Assembly (NCBI GenBank): GCA_025765615.1
Contig: JAIVFJ010000113.1
Span: 148,964-212,963 of the forward strand
Direction of reading: 5' to 3'
Origin: Zopfochytrium polystomum
Taxonomy: Eukaryota; Chytridiomycota; Chytridiomycetes; Chytridiales; Chytridiaceae
Length of the DNA: 64,000 nt
A program made the translations under genes and the position numbers. Under the pieces are notes generated by a model. That model searched no databases, was not told the origin of the DNA, and worked only from the letters and a program-made list of their open reading frames with translations. Positions 1 to 11,865 of this stretch are shown piece after piece (within the stretch, counting starts at the first letter, position 1; the number at the start of each line of letters is the position of its first letter).

Positions 1-2
1 TG

Positions 3-3000
3 CTCGCCTACGGCTCAAAGGAGGCAAACTCGCCGTCCCCCGCCGACCGCAGCTTCCTGGACGCGCTCGTCGCCGACGGATGCCTCCCCGCGTCGGCCTC
101 CTCAACCTCCCTCGTCCTCGTCCTCCCCCGCCCCGGCACCATTTCGCCGTGGTCCTCCAAGGCCACCGACATCGCCCACACCTGCGGCCTGTCCCAAGTC
201 CGACGGATCGAGCGCGGCATCGCGTACTTCATCTCGACCGGATCCCACGCTCCGCTCACCCCCGCCCAAATCGCGGCGATCTCGCCGCTTCTCCTCGACC
301 GCATGACCCAGGTCGCGTTCGCCAAGATTCCTTCCGACGTCGAGCTCTTTGGCGCCGACGCTTCGACGGCCGCGGTGGTGCCGCGGCCTCTCAAGGCGGT
401 TGAACTCTCTGCAGCAAAGGGCGAGGCCAAGGACTTGCTGGTCAAGGCCAACAAGCAGTGGGGCCTTGCGCTCGCCGACGACGAGATTGATTACCTCGTT
501 TCGGCCTTCATGACGGGCACCGACTCGCACGATCCCTCAGATGCCGAGCTGATGATGTTTTCCCAGGTTGGGAGCGGGGCGGGTGGATTGGGATGGACCG
601 AACTGCCCTTCGAATGTGTTTTAGCCTTAGTTTGTTGTTCGTTCGGACACTCACGTCCCCACCGCCAAATGCCAGGTCAACTCGGAGCATTGCCGTCACA
701 AGATCTTCCGGGCTTCTTGGACAATCGACGGCACAGACAAGCCCCACTCGTTGTTCGACATGATCCGCAACACCTACAAGCTGCACCCTGATCACATCCT
801 CTCTGCGTACTCTGACAATGCGGCGGTGCTCACGGGACCGCTTTCCACCCGTTTCGCGTATAACCCTCGCGTCGAAGGACCCGGCGCGCCGGCGCATCAA
901 GCCCTGTACCACTTGACTTCAGAGGAGGTGCACACGCTGGCCAAGGTCGAGACGCACAACCACCCGACCGCCGTTTCACCTTTCCCTGGAGCGTCGACAG
1001 GTTCCGGTGGCGAGATTCGCGATGAAGGGGCGGTTGGACAGGGCTCAAAACCGAGAGTCGGCCTGACAGGTTTCACTGTGTCGAATCTGCGCATTCCCGG
1101 GTTTACCCAGCCGTGGGAGTCTGTGGATTACGGAAAGCCAGCCCATATCTCGTCCGCCCTCGACATCATGATCCAGGCGCCCCTCGGCGGCGCAGCCTTC
1201 AACAACGAGTTTGGCCGTGCGAGCATTTGCGGATACTTTCGTACATTTTTGCAGTCCGTTCCCACTTCAGATTCCACCAGTGAGCTCCGCGGGTACCACA
1301 AACCTATCATGATCGCAGGCGGAACCGGATCCGTTCGCCCAATGCACATTATGAAAAAGCCCATCCCACCCGGCGCTCTGCTAATCGTTCTTGGAGGCCC
1401 TTCCATGCTGATCGGCCTTGGCGGCGGCGCCGCGTCCTCGATGACGTCGGGCTCATCGTCGGCCGACCTCGACTTTGCATCGGTGCAGCGAGACAACCCG
1501 GAAATGCAGCGGCGCGCGCAAATGGTGCTCGACTCCTGCACCGCCCTCGGTGACGCGACTCCCCTCCTGGCGGTGCACGACGTTGGCGCCGGCGGCCTCT
1601 CCAACGCGCTCCCCGAGCTCGTCCACGACAGCGACCGCGGCGCCGTCTTTGAGATCCGCGACGTTGCGTGCGACGATCCGCTCCTCTCTCCAATGGAGAT
1701 TTGGTGCAACGAGAGCCAGGAGCGCTACGTCATGGCCATCCTCCCAAAAGACCTCCCGCTCTTTGAGGGCATCTGCCGCCGCGAGCGCTGCCCCTTCGCG
1801 GTCGTTGGCGTCGCCACCGAGGAGCAGCGGCTGATTGTCAAGGACCGCCTGTTTGGAAAGGACGTGATCAACCTTTCAATGCACACGCTCTTTGGAAAGC
1901 CGCCCAAGATGCACCGCGTCGCCGACACACTCGCGCCGCCGCGCCGTCCCGTCGTGGTCCCCACCGACACTCCCCTCGACGCCATCGTAGACCGCGTTCT
2001 GCGGCTGCCGTCCGTCGCGTCAAAGTCGTTCCTGATCACCATCGGCGACCGCACCGTGACGGGTCTCATTGCCCGCGACCAGATGGTCGGGCCATGGCAG
2101 GTCCCCGTCGCCGACGTGTCCGTCTCCCTCACGGGCTACACCGACGTGACCGGCGAGGCCATGTCCATGGGCGAGCGCACTCCCGTCGCCCTCATTTCGG
2201 CCGCCGCATCCGCCCGCATGGCCGTCGCCGAGTCCCTCACGAACCTCGTCGCCGCAGACGTCGCCAACATCGCCACCGTGCGCCTGTCCGCGAACTGGAT
2301 GGCCGCCGCCGACCACCCGGGTGAAGGATCGAACCTCTACGAAGCCGTCGCCGCCGTCGGCCTCGACCTCTGCCCGAAACTGGGCGTCACCATCCCCGTC
2401 GGCAAGGACTCGATGTCCATGAAGGCCCGCTGGACCTCGGACGACGGCCAGGCCCGCAGCGTCGTCGCCCCCCTGAGTCTCATTGTCACCGCTTACGGAC
2501 CCGTCGCCGATTCGACCGTGACGTGGACCCCAGAGCTCCGCGGGGACGATGCCGCCGGGCCGACGGTGCTGATGCTGCTGGATCTTGGCCTCGGCAAGAC
2601 GCGTCTGGGCGGCAGCGCCGTCGCCCAGGTGTTTGACCAGCTCGGTAACGAAGCGCCCGACGTGGAAAGCGCGGATGTTCTCAAGTCCTTCTGGAAGGGC
2701 CTTGCCGAACTCCGGGCGGCCGGCAAGGCAAGAAAGGCGCCGGTCGTCCTGGCCTACCACGATCGATCGGACGGCGGGTTGTTTACGACCGTCGCCGAAA
2801 TGTGCTTTGCCGGGCGCTGCGGCGTAGAGGTGGACGTCGCCGGGCTCCCCGCCGGAACAACAGACCCCGTGGCATGCCTGTTCAACGAGGAGCTCGGCGC
2901 CGTCATCCAGGTGACCGCCGCCGACGTTCCGCTCGTGCGCTCGACGCTCGCGGCGGCCGGCTTCCCCGAAGCCCAGCACGCCCACGTTCTGGGCGCCGTG

Positions 3001-4113
3001 ACGGGCCGGACCCCCGGCGCGCCCGTCTCCGTGCGCATCACCCGCGCCGGCGCCGCGCTCTTTGAAGCGTCGCGCGCAGACCTCCAGGCAAAGTGGGCCG
3101 AGACCTCGTACCGCATGCAGCAGCTCCGCGACAACCCCGCGTGCGCCGACGCCGAGTTCGCCGCCATCCGCGACGAGCACGACACGGGCGTCGCCGCGGT
3201 GCTCACCTTTGACCCACGCGAGGGGCTCCCCGCGGCGATCCCGCCCACCGTCGAGCAGCTCGCCGGCGCCTTCGCCCACCGCCCGCGCGTCGCCGTCATC
3301 CGCGAGCAGGGCGTCAACTCCCACGCAGAAATGGCCTGGGCCTTCCACGCCGCCGGCTTCGCCGCCGTCGACGTGCACATGACCGATCTGATCTCCGGCC
3401 GCGTCTCCCTCGCCGACGACCCGCGCCTTGTCGGCGCCGCCTTCCCCGGCGGCTTCAGCTACGGCGACGTCCTCGGCGCCGGCGCCGGCTGGGCAAAATC
3501 CGCCCTCCTCAACCCCGCCGCCCGCGCTAACCTCGCCGCCTTCTTCGCCAGAAAGGACACCTTTGCAATCGGCATCTGCAACGGCTGCCAGATGCTCGCC
3601 TCCCTCCGCGACATTGTCCCCGGCGCCGCCGCATGGCCGAGGTTCGTCCGCAACCGCAGCGAGCAGTTTGAGGCCCGCGTCGCCGTCGTCGAGGTCCCCA
3701 AAGAGGCCGAATCCGCCTCGCCAGTGTTCTTTGCCGGCATGGCCGGCTCCCGCATCCCCATCGCCGTCGCGCACGGCGAGGGCCGCGCTCAGTTCGACGA
3801 CGACCAGCCCGCCGCAGAGGGCTTGATCGCCCTGCGCTACGTCGACTCGACCGGCCGCGTCGCCGGCCCCGAGCGCTACCCGTACAACCCCAACGGCTCC
3901 GAGCTCGGCGCCGCAGGCGTCGTCTCCGCCGACGGCGGCCGCGTGCTCGCGCTCATGCCCCACCCCGAGCGCATCGTGCGCGTCGCCGCAAACACCTGGG
4001 CGCTGCCCGACGCCCGCCGCGTCGCCGGGCCCGATACGGACGCGGACGGCTACGGCGGTTGGATCCGCATCTTTACGAACGCGAGGGCGTGGGTCGAGAG
4101 GAACAGGGCTTGA
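3..4113 (+). CDS. ADE6: Phosphoribosylformylglycinamidine (FGAM) synthase, 5'-partial
   Basis: Catalyses the ATP- and glutamine-dependent conversion of FGAR to FGAM in cytosolic de novo purine synthesis. Two exons are visible, 3-566 and 676-4113; the 109-bp intron (567-675) is phase 0 and joins ..MMFSQ to VNSEHCRHK.. . The window opens inside the N-terminal domain, a little before the conserved RPGTISPWSSKATDIA stretch; 1333 residues are present and perhaps 70 are missing compared with yeast Ade6. The single chain holds the PurS-like N-terminus, two AIRS-type ATP-binding halves, and a C-terminal class I glutamine amidotransferase with the catalytic cysteine in GICNGCQML and the MPHPER triad region. 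This is the large, fused eukaryotic/gammaproteobacterial form. No frame break is seen. Stop is TGA at 4111-4113, followed by long T-runs. Confidence 0.95.
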
Positions 4114-4343
4114 AGAAGTGGAAGCGAGGCTGATTGCGTCGTTGCGTTTCTTTTTTTTTTTTTTTTTTTTTTTTTGGCTGTTATCGTTTCGCCTTTTTTT
4201 TTTTTTTTTTTTGTTTTTTTCTTGTTCTGTTTCTTCCTGCACGCGTGTCAAAGCTCCGCTTGACTCAAACCCCACTATTTTTTCTTTTCGTTCCGCCTGA
4301 CCCCCTTGGTCCTTTCCTCTCTTTGAGCCCCTGCCTCGCTTTT

Positions 4344-4376
<33 letters not shown>

Positions 4377-5875
4377 CTTTGGCCGCCATAGGCGCCCACC
4401 TTTCAAACGCAGGAGCAGAACAGAAATAGGATTCAGTTCATTTTCGTATGGAAGCGTTGGCGGGGAAAGGAACGGAAGCTGAGGAGATCCAGAGCGAAAG
4501 CAGCTCGCAACACCCCAGGGCGGGGGGCGGAACAAGCACACAACCTCGCTGCATTCTGCAGCCCTCTTGCGCTGCCCCGACGCGTTCAGGTTCTTTTCCT
4601 TGCAAGTAATCGCAGAACACCCCGAAAAACAGCGAAAGCGGAAGGGGAAACACGACAGGGTACCGGGAGTCAGGATGCAGCTCGCAACACCGCAGGGCGG
4701 GATTTGTCGTAAATCGCGGGGTGTTGGTTTTTTTTTGTTGTTTTTTTTTCTCGGAGAATTGTGCGAGTCAGAAAATATAAAGCGACGAACGGCGGAGAAC
4801 AACAAGAAAGAAAGAAATTGGCCTTGTCCCGTCCAGCAAAGCCCCGAAAAACGGTGCGTCCACCCTCTGACTTCCACCTCTTCACCGCCGCCCTACCCAC
4901 CACCCTTTCAAAGAATGATGATCACCACACTTTAGAGCTAGACAACGTTCGATGCTGCTCTAAACATCCTCTAAGAAGTCCTGACTACCTCCTCCTCCTT
5001 CCCCAAACCTCCCCCGCCTCCTTGCTCACCGAATCGTCGTTCGCGCTGCTTTTGCCCGCTTCTGCACGAATTTACTGACGTTACTGGATATCCCTTGATC
5101 CTCCTTCCCCCCCATAGGGCTCTGCCTGACGCGCTGGCTTCCTCCTCCTTTTTTTCTTCGTTTCTCTTGGTTGTAACTCTCGTTTTCTTTCGTTGATCGT
5201 TGTCGGAAGTGCAAAAGAGCAGGAACACAGTGTAATAAATCGCATTCATGTAAGGAAGCAGAGCGAAGAAAGTACTAGTTCCGGTGTGCAATGGGGTCTG
5301 CAGGGGAGTGGGTCCGAGGGGGCAATCTTTCCTTCTTGGTGGTTTCATCCTATGGCACCATGTCATGTGAAAACCCTTATTCGGCCTCACCAGTCCAACA
5401 GTGCGTTGTAAAAAAAGACGAGCATGCAAGGGGGTGCATTTTCTACTCTCAACGCGAAAGAAACAAAAGAAGAGGCCGAAGTTCGCTTCAAGCTTTCCAT
5501 CCGGCGGAGGGACACCCCCCCGCCCGCATCAGCGTTCTGTGTAAATAATCACAGAGTTTTTTGCATACTGCAAAAAGAAAGAAGTAAAGAGGAACAGCTG
5601 ACAAAACCAAACGAAACCGGGAGGGAGAAGGGGTGAGAGGTGGGCGGGCGGCAACAAGAGAAGAGCAAGAAAGAACAGTGGAGCATGACCCATACAAGGC
5701 AGCGACCAGTAAACATCAAACAAAAAGAAATGCACAGCCATGAACAACAACCAGCAGACGCGTGAAGAGGGTTGAAAATGAACACAGTGGCTGAGGACTA
5801 GCTCAAGGACCCTGGGGTTGGGACGGGGGGCCGACTCTACGATTGCTCGAACATCACTCCCTGCACCGAAGCAGA
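4114..5875. other. Intergenic spacer, FGAM synthase to citrate synthase
   Basis: No supported gene on either strand. The part nearest FGAM synthase has long T-runs at about 4150-4175, 4196-4212 and 4349-4376, probably 3' flank and UTR. The open frames here are short, low-complexity and lack family motifs. The right end is the 3' flank of the citrate synthase gene, which is transcribed leftwards. Confidence 0.6.
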
Positions 5876-7780
5876 TTAGATCTTCTCGAACATGGCCTTG
5901 ATGGCCTGCGACGAGTACGACTTGGGCCTGTGTGAAGAAGGATATTGGTTAGGAAGCTTTGTGGAGACGAGGCAAAGGGATTCTAAAATGTTACCTCTCG
6001 ATGGGGAAGTTGAGGGCCCGAGCCCAAACGAGACCAGCCATGACTCCCAGAGCACGAGAAACGCCGAACAGAACAGTGTAGTACTCCTGCTCGGTGAAGC
6101 CGTAGTACTAGAAAACGAAGACAAGTGAGGACAACGTGCATTCTAACAGCAAGGATTGAAGTATGTAACAGCCGGGCGCACCTGGAGGAGGACACCGCTG
6201 TGAGCGTCAACATTGGGCCATGGGTTCTTGGTCTTTCCGTGCTCCGTCAGGACGCCAGGGGCAATGTTGTACAGCTGGCTGACAAGCTTGAACATGGGGT
6301 AATCCGGAAGGTGCTTGAGAGCGAACTCCCGTTGGCAAGCGTACCGTGGGTCGGTCTTACGCAGCACAGCGTGGCCGTAGCCCGGAACGACCTGACCCGA
6401 CTTGAGGGTCTTCCAGATGTAGTCCTTGATGTCATTGTCAGTCGGGTTTGCGCCAACGTCCGCCTGCATCTTGAGAATCCAGCGAAGCACTTCTTGGTTT
6501 GCGAGACCGTGCAGTGGACCGGCCAGACCGTTCAGGCCAGCGGCAAATGAAAGGTACGGGTCAGAGAGCGCCGAGCCGACAAGGTGGGTCGTGTGCGCAC
6601 TGAAAGAGTGGTGCTTAATGTAAGGGACCACGACAAGCACGGTAAGTACCTGACGTTTCCGCCTTCGTGGTCAGAGTGGATGGTGAGGTACAGTCGCATC
6701 AGCTCAATAAAGTTCGGGTCCTCGTATCCAAGAAGTTTGGAGAAATTGGCAGAGTAGTCGAGCTTGGGGTCCACAGTGGGGACTCGACCGTCCTTAAACA
6801 CGTTGCGGTAGATCCGGGCGGCGATGAGTGGCAGCTTGGCAATGAGGTCATTGGCGTCCTCAAAGGCGTAGTCCCAGTATTGCGACTTTGGAACACCGTT
6901 TTGGTACGCCTTGGCGAAGCTGGACTCGTGTTGAAGGGCGGTGACGGCAAGGGAGAATTGGGACATGGGGTGAAGGGTGTTGGGGCAGCGGTCCAAAATG
7001 TCCTCTACGTAGGAGGGAATGGCCGAGCGGGCCGCCCAGTCCGCCGAAAGGTTGCGGACTTGCTCAGTGGTGGGGATCTCTCCCGTCATGAGAAGCCAGA
7101 ACAGTCCCTCAGGCAATGGTTCACTGCCACCCTCTGCGCGGGGAAGGAGTGCCTGGCATTCCGGAATCGTGTACCCACGGAACCGAATGCCCTCCTCCGC
7201 GTCAAGAACCGAAGTCTCCCAGATCAGGCCCTTGATTCCGCGCATTCCACCGTACGCCTGAAAACCCCTAAGAGTCAGATTCCTGACAGAGAACGAAGGA
7301 CTCGTTGTTGCATCACGAACCATGTCAACGGTAGTCTCGCCCAGGACCTTTGAGCCGTACTTCTTGCGGATATCGGCCACTTCGGCTTGCTTGATTGGGA
7401 CAAGCTCGCGCACGCGCTCCTTCAGGGTCTGCGAAAACAAAGCTCAGCACAACAGAATGCAAATCGGCCAAGTGTACGGAGTTTCTTACCTGAGGCTTCC
7501 CCGTGCTGTAGCTTCGGCGGGCCAAGGCGCTGGCCACCTGTTGCACATTGACGCGCTGCGCCAGCGAGTGATCGTTTAAGATTAGCCATTAAACCAGCGC
7601 GATCAAGAGGAAAGAGGGCGTGCAGCGCTCGATAATCAAAGCAGCCGCCGCTACACGGACAGAGGAGTCCGCCGGCCAGGCCATTTGCATGCGATGGAAG
7701 TAGCCCACAAAAGCGGGGGCTTGGTGTGCGTGTGTGGTTGGTGCGGGCCGTCCAACGGAGCTCACCTTCATGAACATCAT
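5876..7780 (-). CDS. CIT1: Citrate synthase, mitochondrial
   Basis: Condenses acetyl-CoA with oxaloacetate to citrate, the entry step of the TCA cycle. Seven exons on the minus strand: 7766-7780, 7490-7555, 7321-7428, 6650-7257, 6182-6599, 5995-6107, 5876-5927; all junctions keep phase and give 459 residues, normal for the family. The tiny first exon encodes only five residues (MMFMK) and reads into a basic, Ser/Ala-rich presequence ([13 protein letters not shown]), a typical mitochondrial import signal. The catalytic triad is intact: His296 ([10 protein letters not shown]), His342 (PGYGHAVLR) and Asp397 (NVDAHSG). Introns are short (50-74 bp) except the 210-bp first one. The start is chosen because the second exon has no in-frame ATG and the upstream ATG sits directly before a consensus GTGAGC donor. 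A peroxisomal isoform is less likely because of the presequence. Confidence 0.93.
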
Positions 7781-8437
7781 GGTTTGCCGCCTTGTTTCTC
7801 CTTCACCTTTCTTTTTCTTTTTCTTCCTTTTCCTTCCCCGACGATTTTCTATTGTCTCTTTTGACCCCGCGCTTCCTCCTTCTCTTCTCACTTTTGGAGT
7901 TGAAATTTTCGGGCGATTCCCCCTGTTTTACCTTGACTCTGGTGCTACTAGTGAGCGCGCCCTGCTCAGTCAGATTCGTTCGAACAGGAGCGAAGAATAG
8001 CAACAGCGCGGAGTCGGCTGGACATCTCGCCCTCACCACAAAAAGGATGCTCCTACAATTTCTTGCTACCATTTTTTCGCTCCTTTGCGTTTAAATCGAA
8101 ATTCAAACCGTTTGGAACGATAAGTGATGGCGTGAAATTCAGATATGTTCCTATGCCGCTGAAATTCCCGACGAAATGAACAGCATATTTGGGGGATACA
8201 ACGGTGGATGGTCACCCAGAACTGCTGGAAGAAAAGGAAGAGCAAAAAGTTGGAAGCGGGGTTAAGAACAAGCACAACAAAAAGCAAATTCCCATGGGTA
8301 TTGCGACTCCGCCCGCAAACTTCGACGATCAGGACTGCAGCGCTTCAAGTCACTCGCCACAGTCGGGTTGGAAAACCGATCTAAACACCAAGCGCAACTT
8401 GAGAAGTTTGCGAAAGTCCTTGTTCAACCAAAGAACT
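7781..8437. other. Spacer upstream of citrate synthase
   Basis: Promoter-side region of the leftward citrate synthase gene. It contains pyrimidine-rich stretches (7796-7850) and turns AT-rich after about 8050. No gene is supported; the right part may be the decayed 5' end of the transposon relic that follows. Confidence 0.4.
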
Positions 8438-9245
8438 GTCCAATCTCCGGCGAAAGTATTATCATTTTGACGAGCTTGGCGGGAAAAGTTCAATAGGGCT
8501 TCTTCTGGATGGACTGCAGCGCAATGGACATCACAATTTCCACGAAGTCCATGCAGAGACCGGTTCCTTGCAAAGTCTTTTCTTTGCGCCAACGACTTCT
8601 ATTGAGAAGCTCGTTCTCGACCAACTTTGGTGTTGATGGATTGTCCAACCGTTTCGTCCTTCCCGTGGTCAACATTGTGATGGTCTCTGAGAACGGAACC
8701 ACCATAAACGTTGCCTTTGAATTTCTTTTAAGCGAGGAGAAAAAAAGACATGTGGGGCGCATCACAGTTTGCCTGGCTTGATAGGAAAATGTTGATCCTT
8801 CAGTTATCGTAGCAGACCGTGATTGGCACTTATGAAAGCAATTGAACAAGTATGCATAGCTTGACCAGTTAGAACTTGTATGCACGCAAGAACTTGGTGC
8901 TAAGTGCTGGGGACGATTTCGGGCTCTTTATTTATGACCTTCCTTGTTTGCATTAGATACACCGACAACTTTCCACTGATGATGTCACCTCCGCCTTCTA
9001 AGTGCATTGACGCTGGCGCCTCACAGCAGCTGGTTGTGCTGATGAGTCCCACAGTCTTTTCGTCGAGTCTTGCGGCTGGAGAATGATTCGAAATTGCCAG
9101 CAGCGAAGAAAAAGGAGTTGTTGGATGCGGCAGAAGGTATATCTCTTGGAACTTTCAAATCGAGTCATGTATTTTCAACCCTGAGCTTGCTGCAGTTCGT
9201 GGAGGCTACGCAAGTTCCACAAAGAGAATTCCAAGACTGTGGTCT
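8438..9245 (+). mobile_element. Relic of a Mutator-like (MULE) transposase
   Basis: AT-rich segment with no long open frame, but successive frames carry pieces of a MULE/FAR1-type transposase in the right order: SLQSLFFAPTTSIEKLVLD near 8563-8615, then NRFVLPVVNIVMVSENG followed by VAFEFLLSEEK (about 8647-8740), PSVIVADRDW (8797-8826), ALMKAIEQV one frame over (8827-8853), AKCWGRF near 8900-8922, and a tail resembling the family's GRP-x-NKRIP end (about 9190-9230). Stops and frameshifts separate the pieces, so the gene is dead. The catalytic region resembling the MULE domain (second acidic motif in the ADRD piece) is still recognisable. Terminal inverted repeats were not found. Assignment rests on motif order, not on a search. 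Confidence 0.55.
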
Positions 9246-9927
9246 TCCTCTTCTTGGTTGACAGCTTTTTTCTGTTTCTTTTTTTTTCTTTGCCCTTTGC
9301 TATTTCGCCAGACGTCGAACATAAAAATCTGAGGGAGAGACAACTGTGGCGGGGCAAGCCGTTCAGCCGTTTGCACCGGCAATTGCACAAAACAGAATAT
9401 TTATGAAGGTGACATTGTCTGAGGTGCTGGGAGAGAGAACGTGGAGATAGCGAATGGGGGGTGGGGAGGCTTTTTTTCCCTTTGTGTTTGCTGGAGAGCC
9501 CGCATCCACCGCACCATATCTTTTTAAAGGTTAAACTGCTAAAAGAGAAAAAAAAAAAAAAAAAAAGAAAAAAAGGAGCCTCTCAACAGCTGACTACACG
9601 CGGCGCCTCGCCTGTCAAGAAATTTCTTTTTTGGGGGGCCTATCGAGGTGAGCAAGCAAAAATGTACAATGAAAAATGTTACAAATAAGTGTTGAACATG
9701 ATCCTTCCTTGTCAAGTTGAAGACAGACACTGCTGGGCAAGACAAACACGCAGGTCCCAAAAAGGAACTTAAGCCAAAACTTACAGAGGGAGGAGACAGA
9801 GAGAGAAGAGAGCGAGAGAGAGAGAGCGAGAGAGAGAATGAACAGAACAATAAATAAAGTGAGACGGTGCCGAGCGAAGCAACAACAAAAATTAATTGAT
9901 TGAAAGAAAAGAAGGGAAGGCGACAAA
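9246..9927. other. Spacer upstream of the GH26 gene
   Basis: No gene seen. Contains an A-rich tract (about 9547-9575) and a GA-rich tract (about 9790-9840) in the probable promoter/5' UTR of the downstream glycoside hydrolase gene. Confidence 0.5.
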
Positions 9928-11865
9928 ATGACTGCGCAACCCCTCACGCCGCCGCACCAGCCTCCTCGGGGCTCGGCCCAAGCCGAGCCAGCCCCCTTTC
10001 CACGACGACGACGCCACCACCGCCACAGCCCCCCACCACCCGCAAAGTCGCCGCTCGCTTGCCGCCCGTCTCCGTCGTCCACTACCACCACCACCGCCAT
10101 CACGACATCAACTACAACAACCACCAAGTCGCGACCGGTAGCAGCGGCATCTGCGTGGGGTGCGTGGGGTGCGGCCCACGCGTTTCTCGTCGCGGCCGCC
10201 ACGATCGGTGCCCTCCTTGTCGTCGTCGGCTGCATAACCCCCCCCGTCGCTGCCACTGCCGACGACACCAGCCAGTTCTTCAAGGCCGCGGTCAAGGTCA
10301 TTCGAAACGCCAAGCTGACCGGAGCCGCTGCAAAGCTCGCGCCCTTGGAGCAGCCAGAGCCCTCTGTGATGCTGTGAGTTCCGAAGATTTGCGCTTACCC
10401 CCCTGACACTGGTGGTCAGCTGACCAACGACCTTCACCAATCTCACCTCCAACTAGAGGAGCTTGGTATGACCGACCGAACAGAGACACGCCGGCGGCCA
10501 TCAACAAGCGTCTTAACTTCAAACCGCTCGCTTTCTTCCAGACTGACATTGATCTGTCGGGAGAGAAGAAGAAGGAGACAAGTCCAAACATCACGACGCA
10601 ATTTTTGCAGGACCTTCAGGACTCCAACTCTGATGCAATGGCGTTCTTGACCGTGTACCCTTTCCAGGGGTTTGCTGCCGTCACTGGTGAGCCGCCTTTT
10701 GGGTGAAATCTCTCTTTTTTGAAGTCATATTGACGACAACACACACCCATCTCGTCCCGCAGACGCACAACTCACTGACCTCTTGAACCGCGTCGCAGCG
10801 ATTATTGCAACGGGGCGGTCTGTCTTTTTGCGTTACGCACCGGAAATGAACGGCAGTTGGTTCGAATATGGCCAAAAGCCTACTGACTTTAAGGCCTCTT
10901 GGATAAAAGTTCGTGAGTTCATTAGGCTTGGCCTTGGTTCCAACGCAGACCGAGTCGCGTTCGTCTGGTCGCCAAACTCTGGTTTTAACTACCCGTGGCC
11001 AAAGGAGAACCAAACCCTCAGCCCTTCAAATACCCCCGACTGGGATGTTTTGGATACGGACCACAACAATGTAATTGACGGCCAAGACGATGCATATGGC
11101 CCTTACTACCCAGGCGACGATCATGTAGATTGGGTTGGCCTCAGCATTTACCATTATGGCCTATACTATCAGTGGACCCAAAATGTAGTCCCACTCGATG
11201 GATATTTCGAGGCCTACCTGACTGGTGTTAGCCCAAGTGTTAATTTGACCAGCACTCAGCCATTTTATGACTGGTTTTCAGGGGCTGGAGGCTCAGCTGC
11301 GTCTGCTGGAAACAAACCTTTCATCGTTTCGGAGACCGGCGCAGCTTTTCATTATGACTGGAACCCTGCTGAGCAGCATGACCCCACTTTGACACTGGAT
11401 GTTACCTCTGTCTCTCGTGTCGAAATCAAGCAGAGCTGGTGGCGCCAGTTCCTGAACCCAGCTTTCCTGTCAAAGTACCCACGAATCAAAGCCATCTGCA
11501 CCTTCGAGTTTGACAAAGCCGAGGAATGGACCATGCGCGACTTTACGAGCATGGGCGCAACCCCAGTCTCAAAGTCCCCTGATCTGGTCAACGCGGTAGG
11601 CGTCGCGTTCGCGCAAGACCTGGCGGGCGACTGGGGCAAGGCCATCCGTTGGGGCTCCCAAGGAAACCCCACGCCCGTCACCGTGTCGGTCGTGTCGACC
11701 TCTACCACCGTCGCTTCGGTTTCGACTTTTACCCCAACCGCAAACACGAGGAGCGGAGGGTCGCCCGCCAACGGACGCGGATGGATCGGTCCCGGCGGTT
11801 GGCCGTCGCTGCTCGGCGTTGCCACGGCTTTCGTTGCGTCGTTGTTGACTCTGGTTCTGTTGTAG
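9928..11865 (+). CDS. Glycoside hydrolase family 26 protein (beta-mannanase-like), membrane-anchored
   Basis: Three exons, 9928-10373, 10457-10686, 10763-11865, all phase-consistent, give 592 residues. The catalytic domain (about 150-500) has the GH26 acid/base motif RYAPEMNGSW with Glu253, and the nucleophile motif FIVSETGAAF with Glu416. GH26 enzymes are retaining endo-acting hydrolases, most often beta-1,4-mannanases; some cut mixed-link glucan or beta-1,3-xylan, so the substrate is not certain. The N-terminus is unusual: about 70 Pro/Ser/Thr/Arg-rich residues precede a hydrophobic segment (about 76-105), so it looks like a type II signal anchor rather than a cleaved signal peptide, unless a downstream start is used. 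After the domain comes a Ser/Thr-rich linker and a C-terminal hydrophobic tail (about 572-592), typical of a GPI-anchor signal. Role inferred: plant or algal mannan degradation at the cell surface. Confidence 0.85.

Noticed and set aside
2020..4389. 789-codon open frame antisense to FGAM synthase
   Set aside because: Shadow of a GC-rich coding strand with Gly/Glu/Asp bias and a poly-Lys start from T-runs; the sense frame is an unmistakable enzyme.
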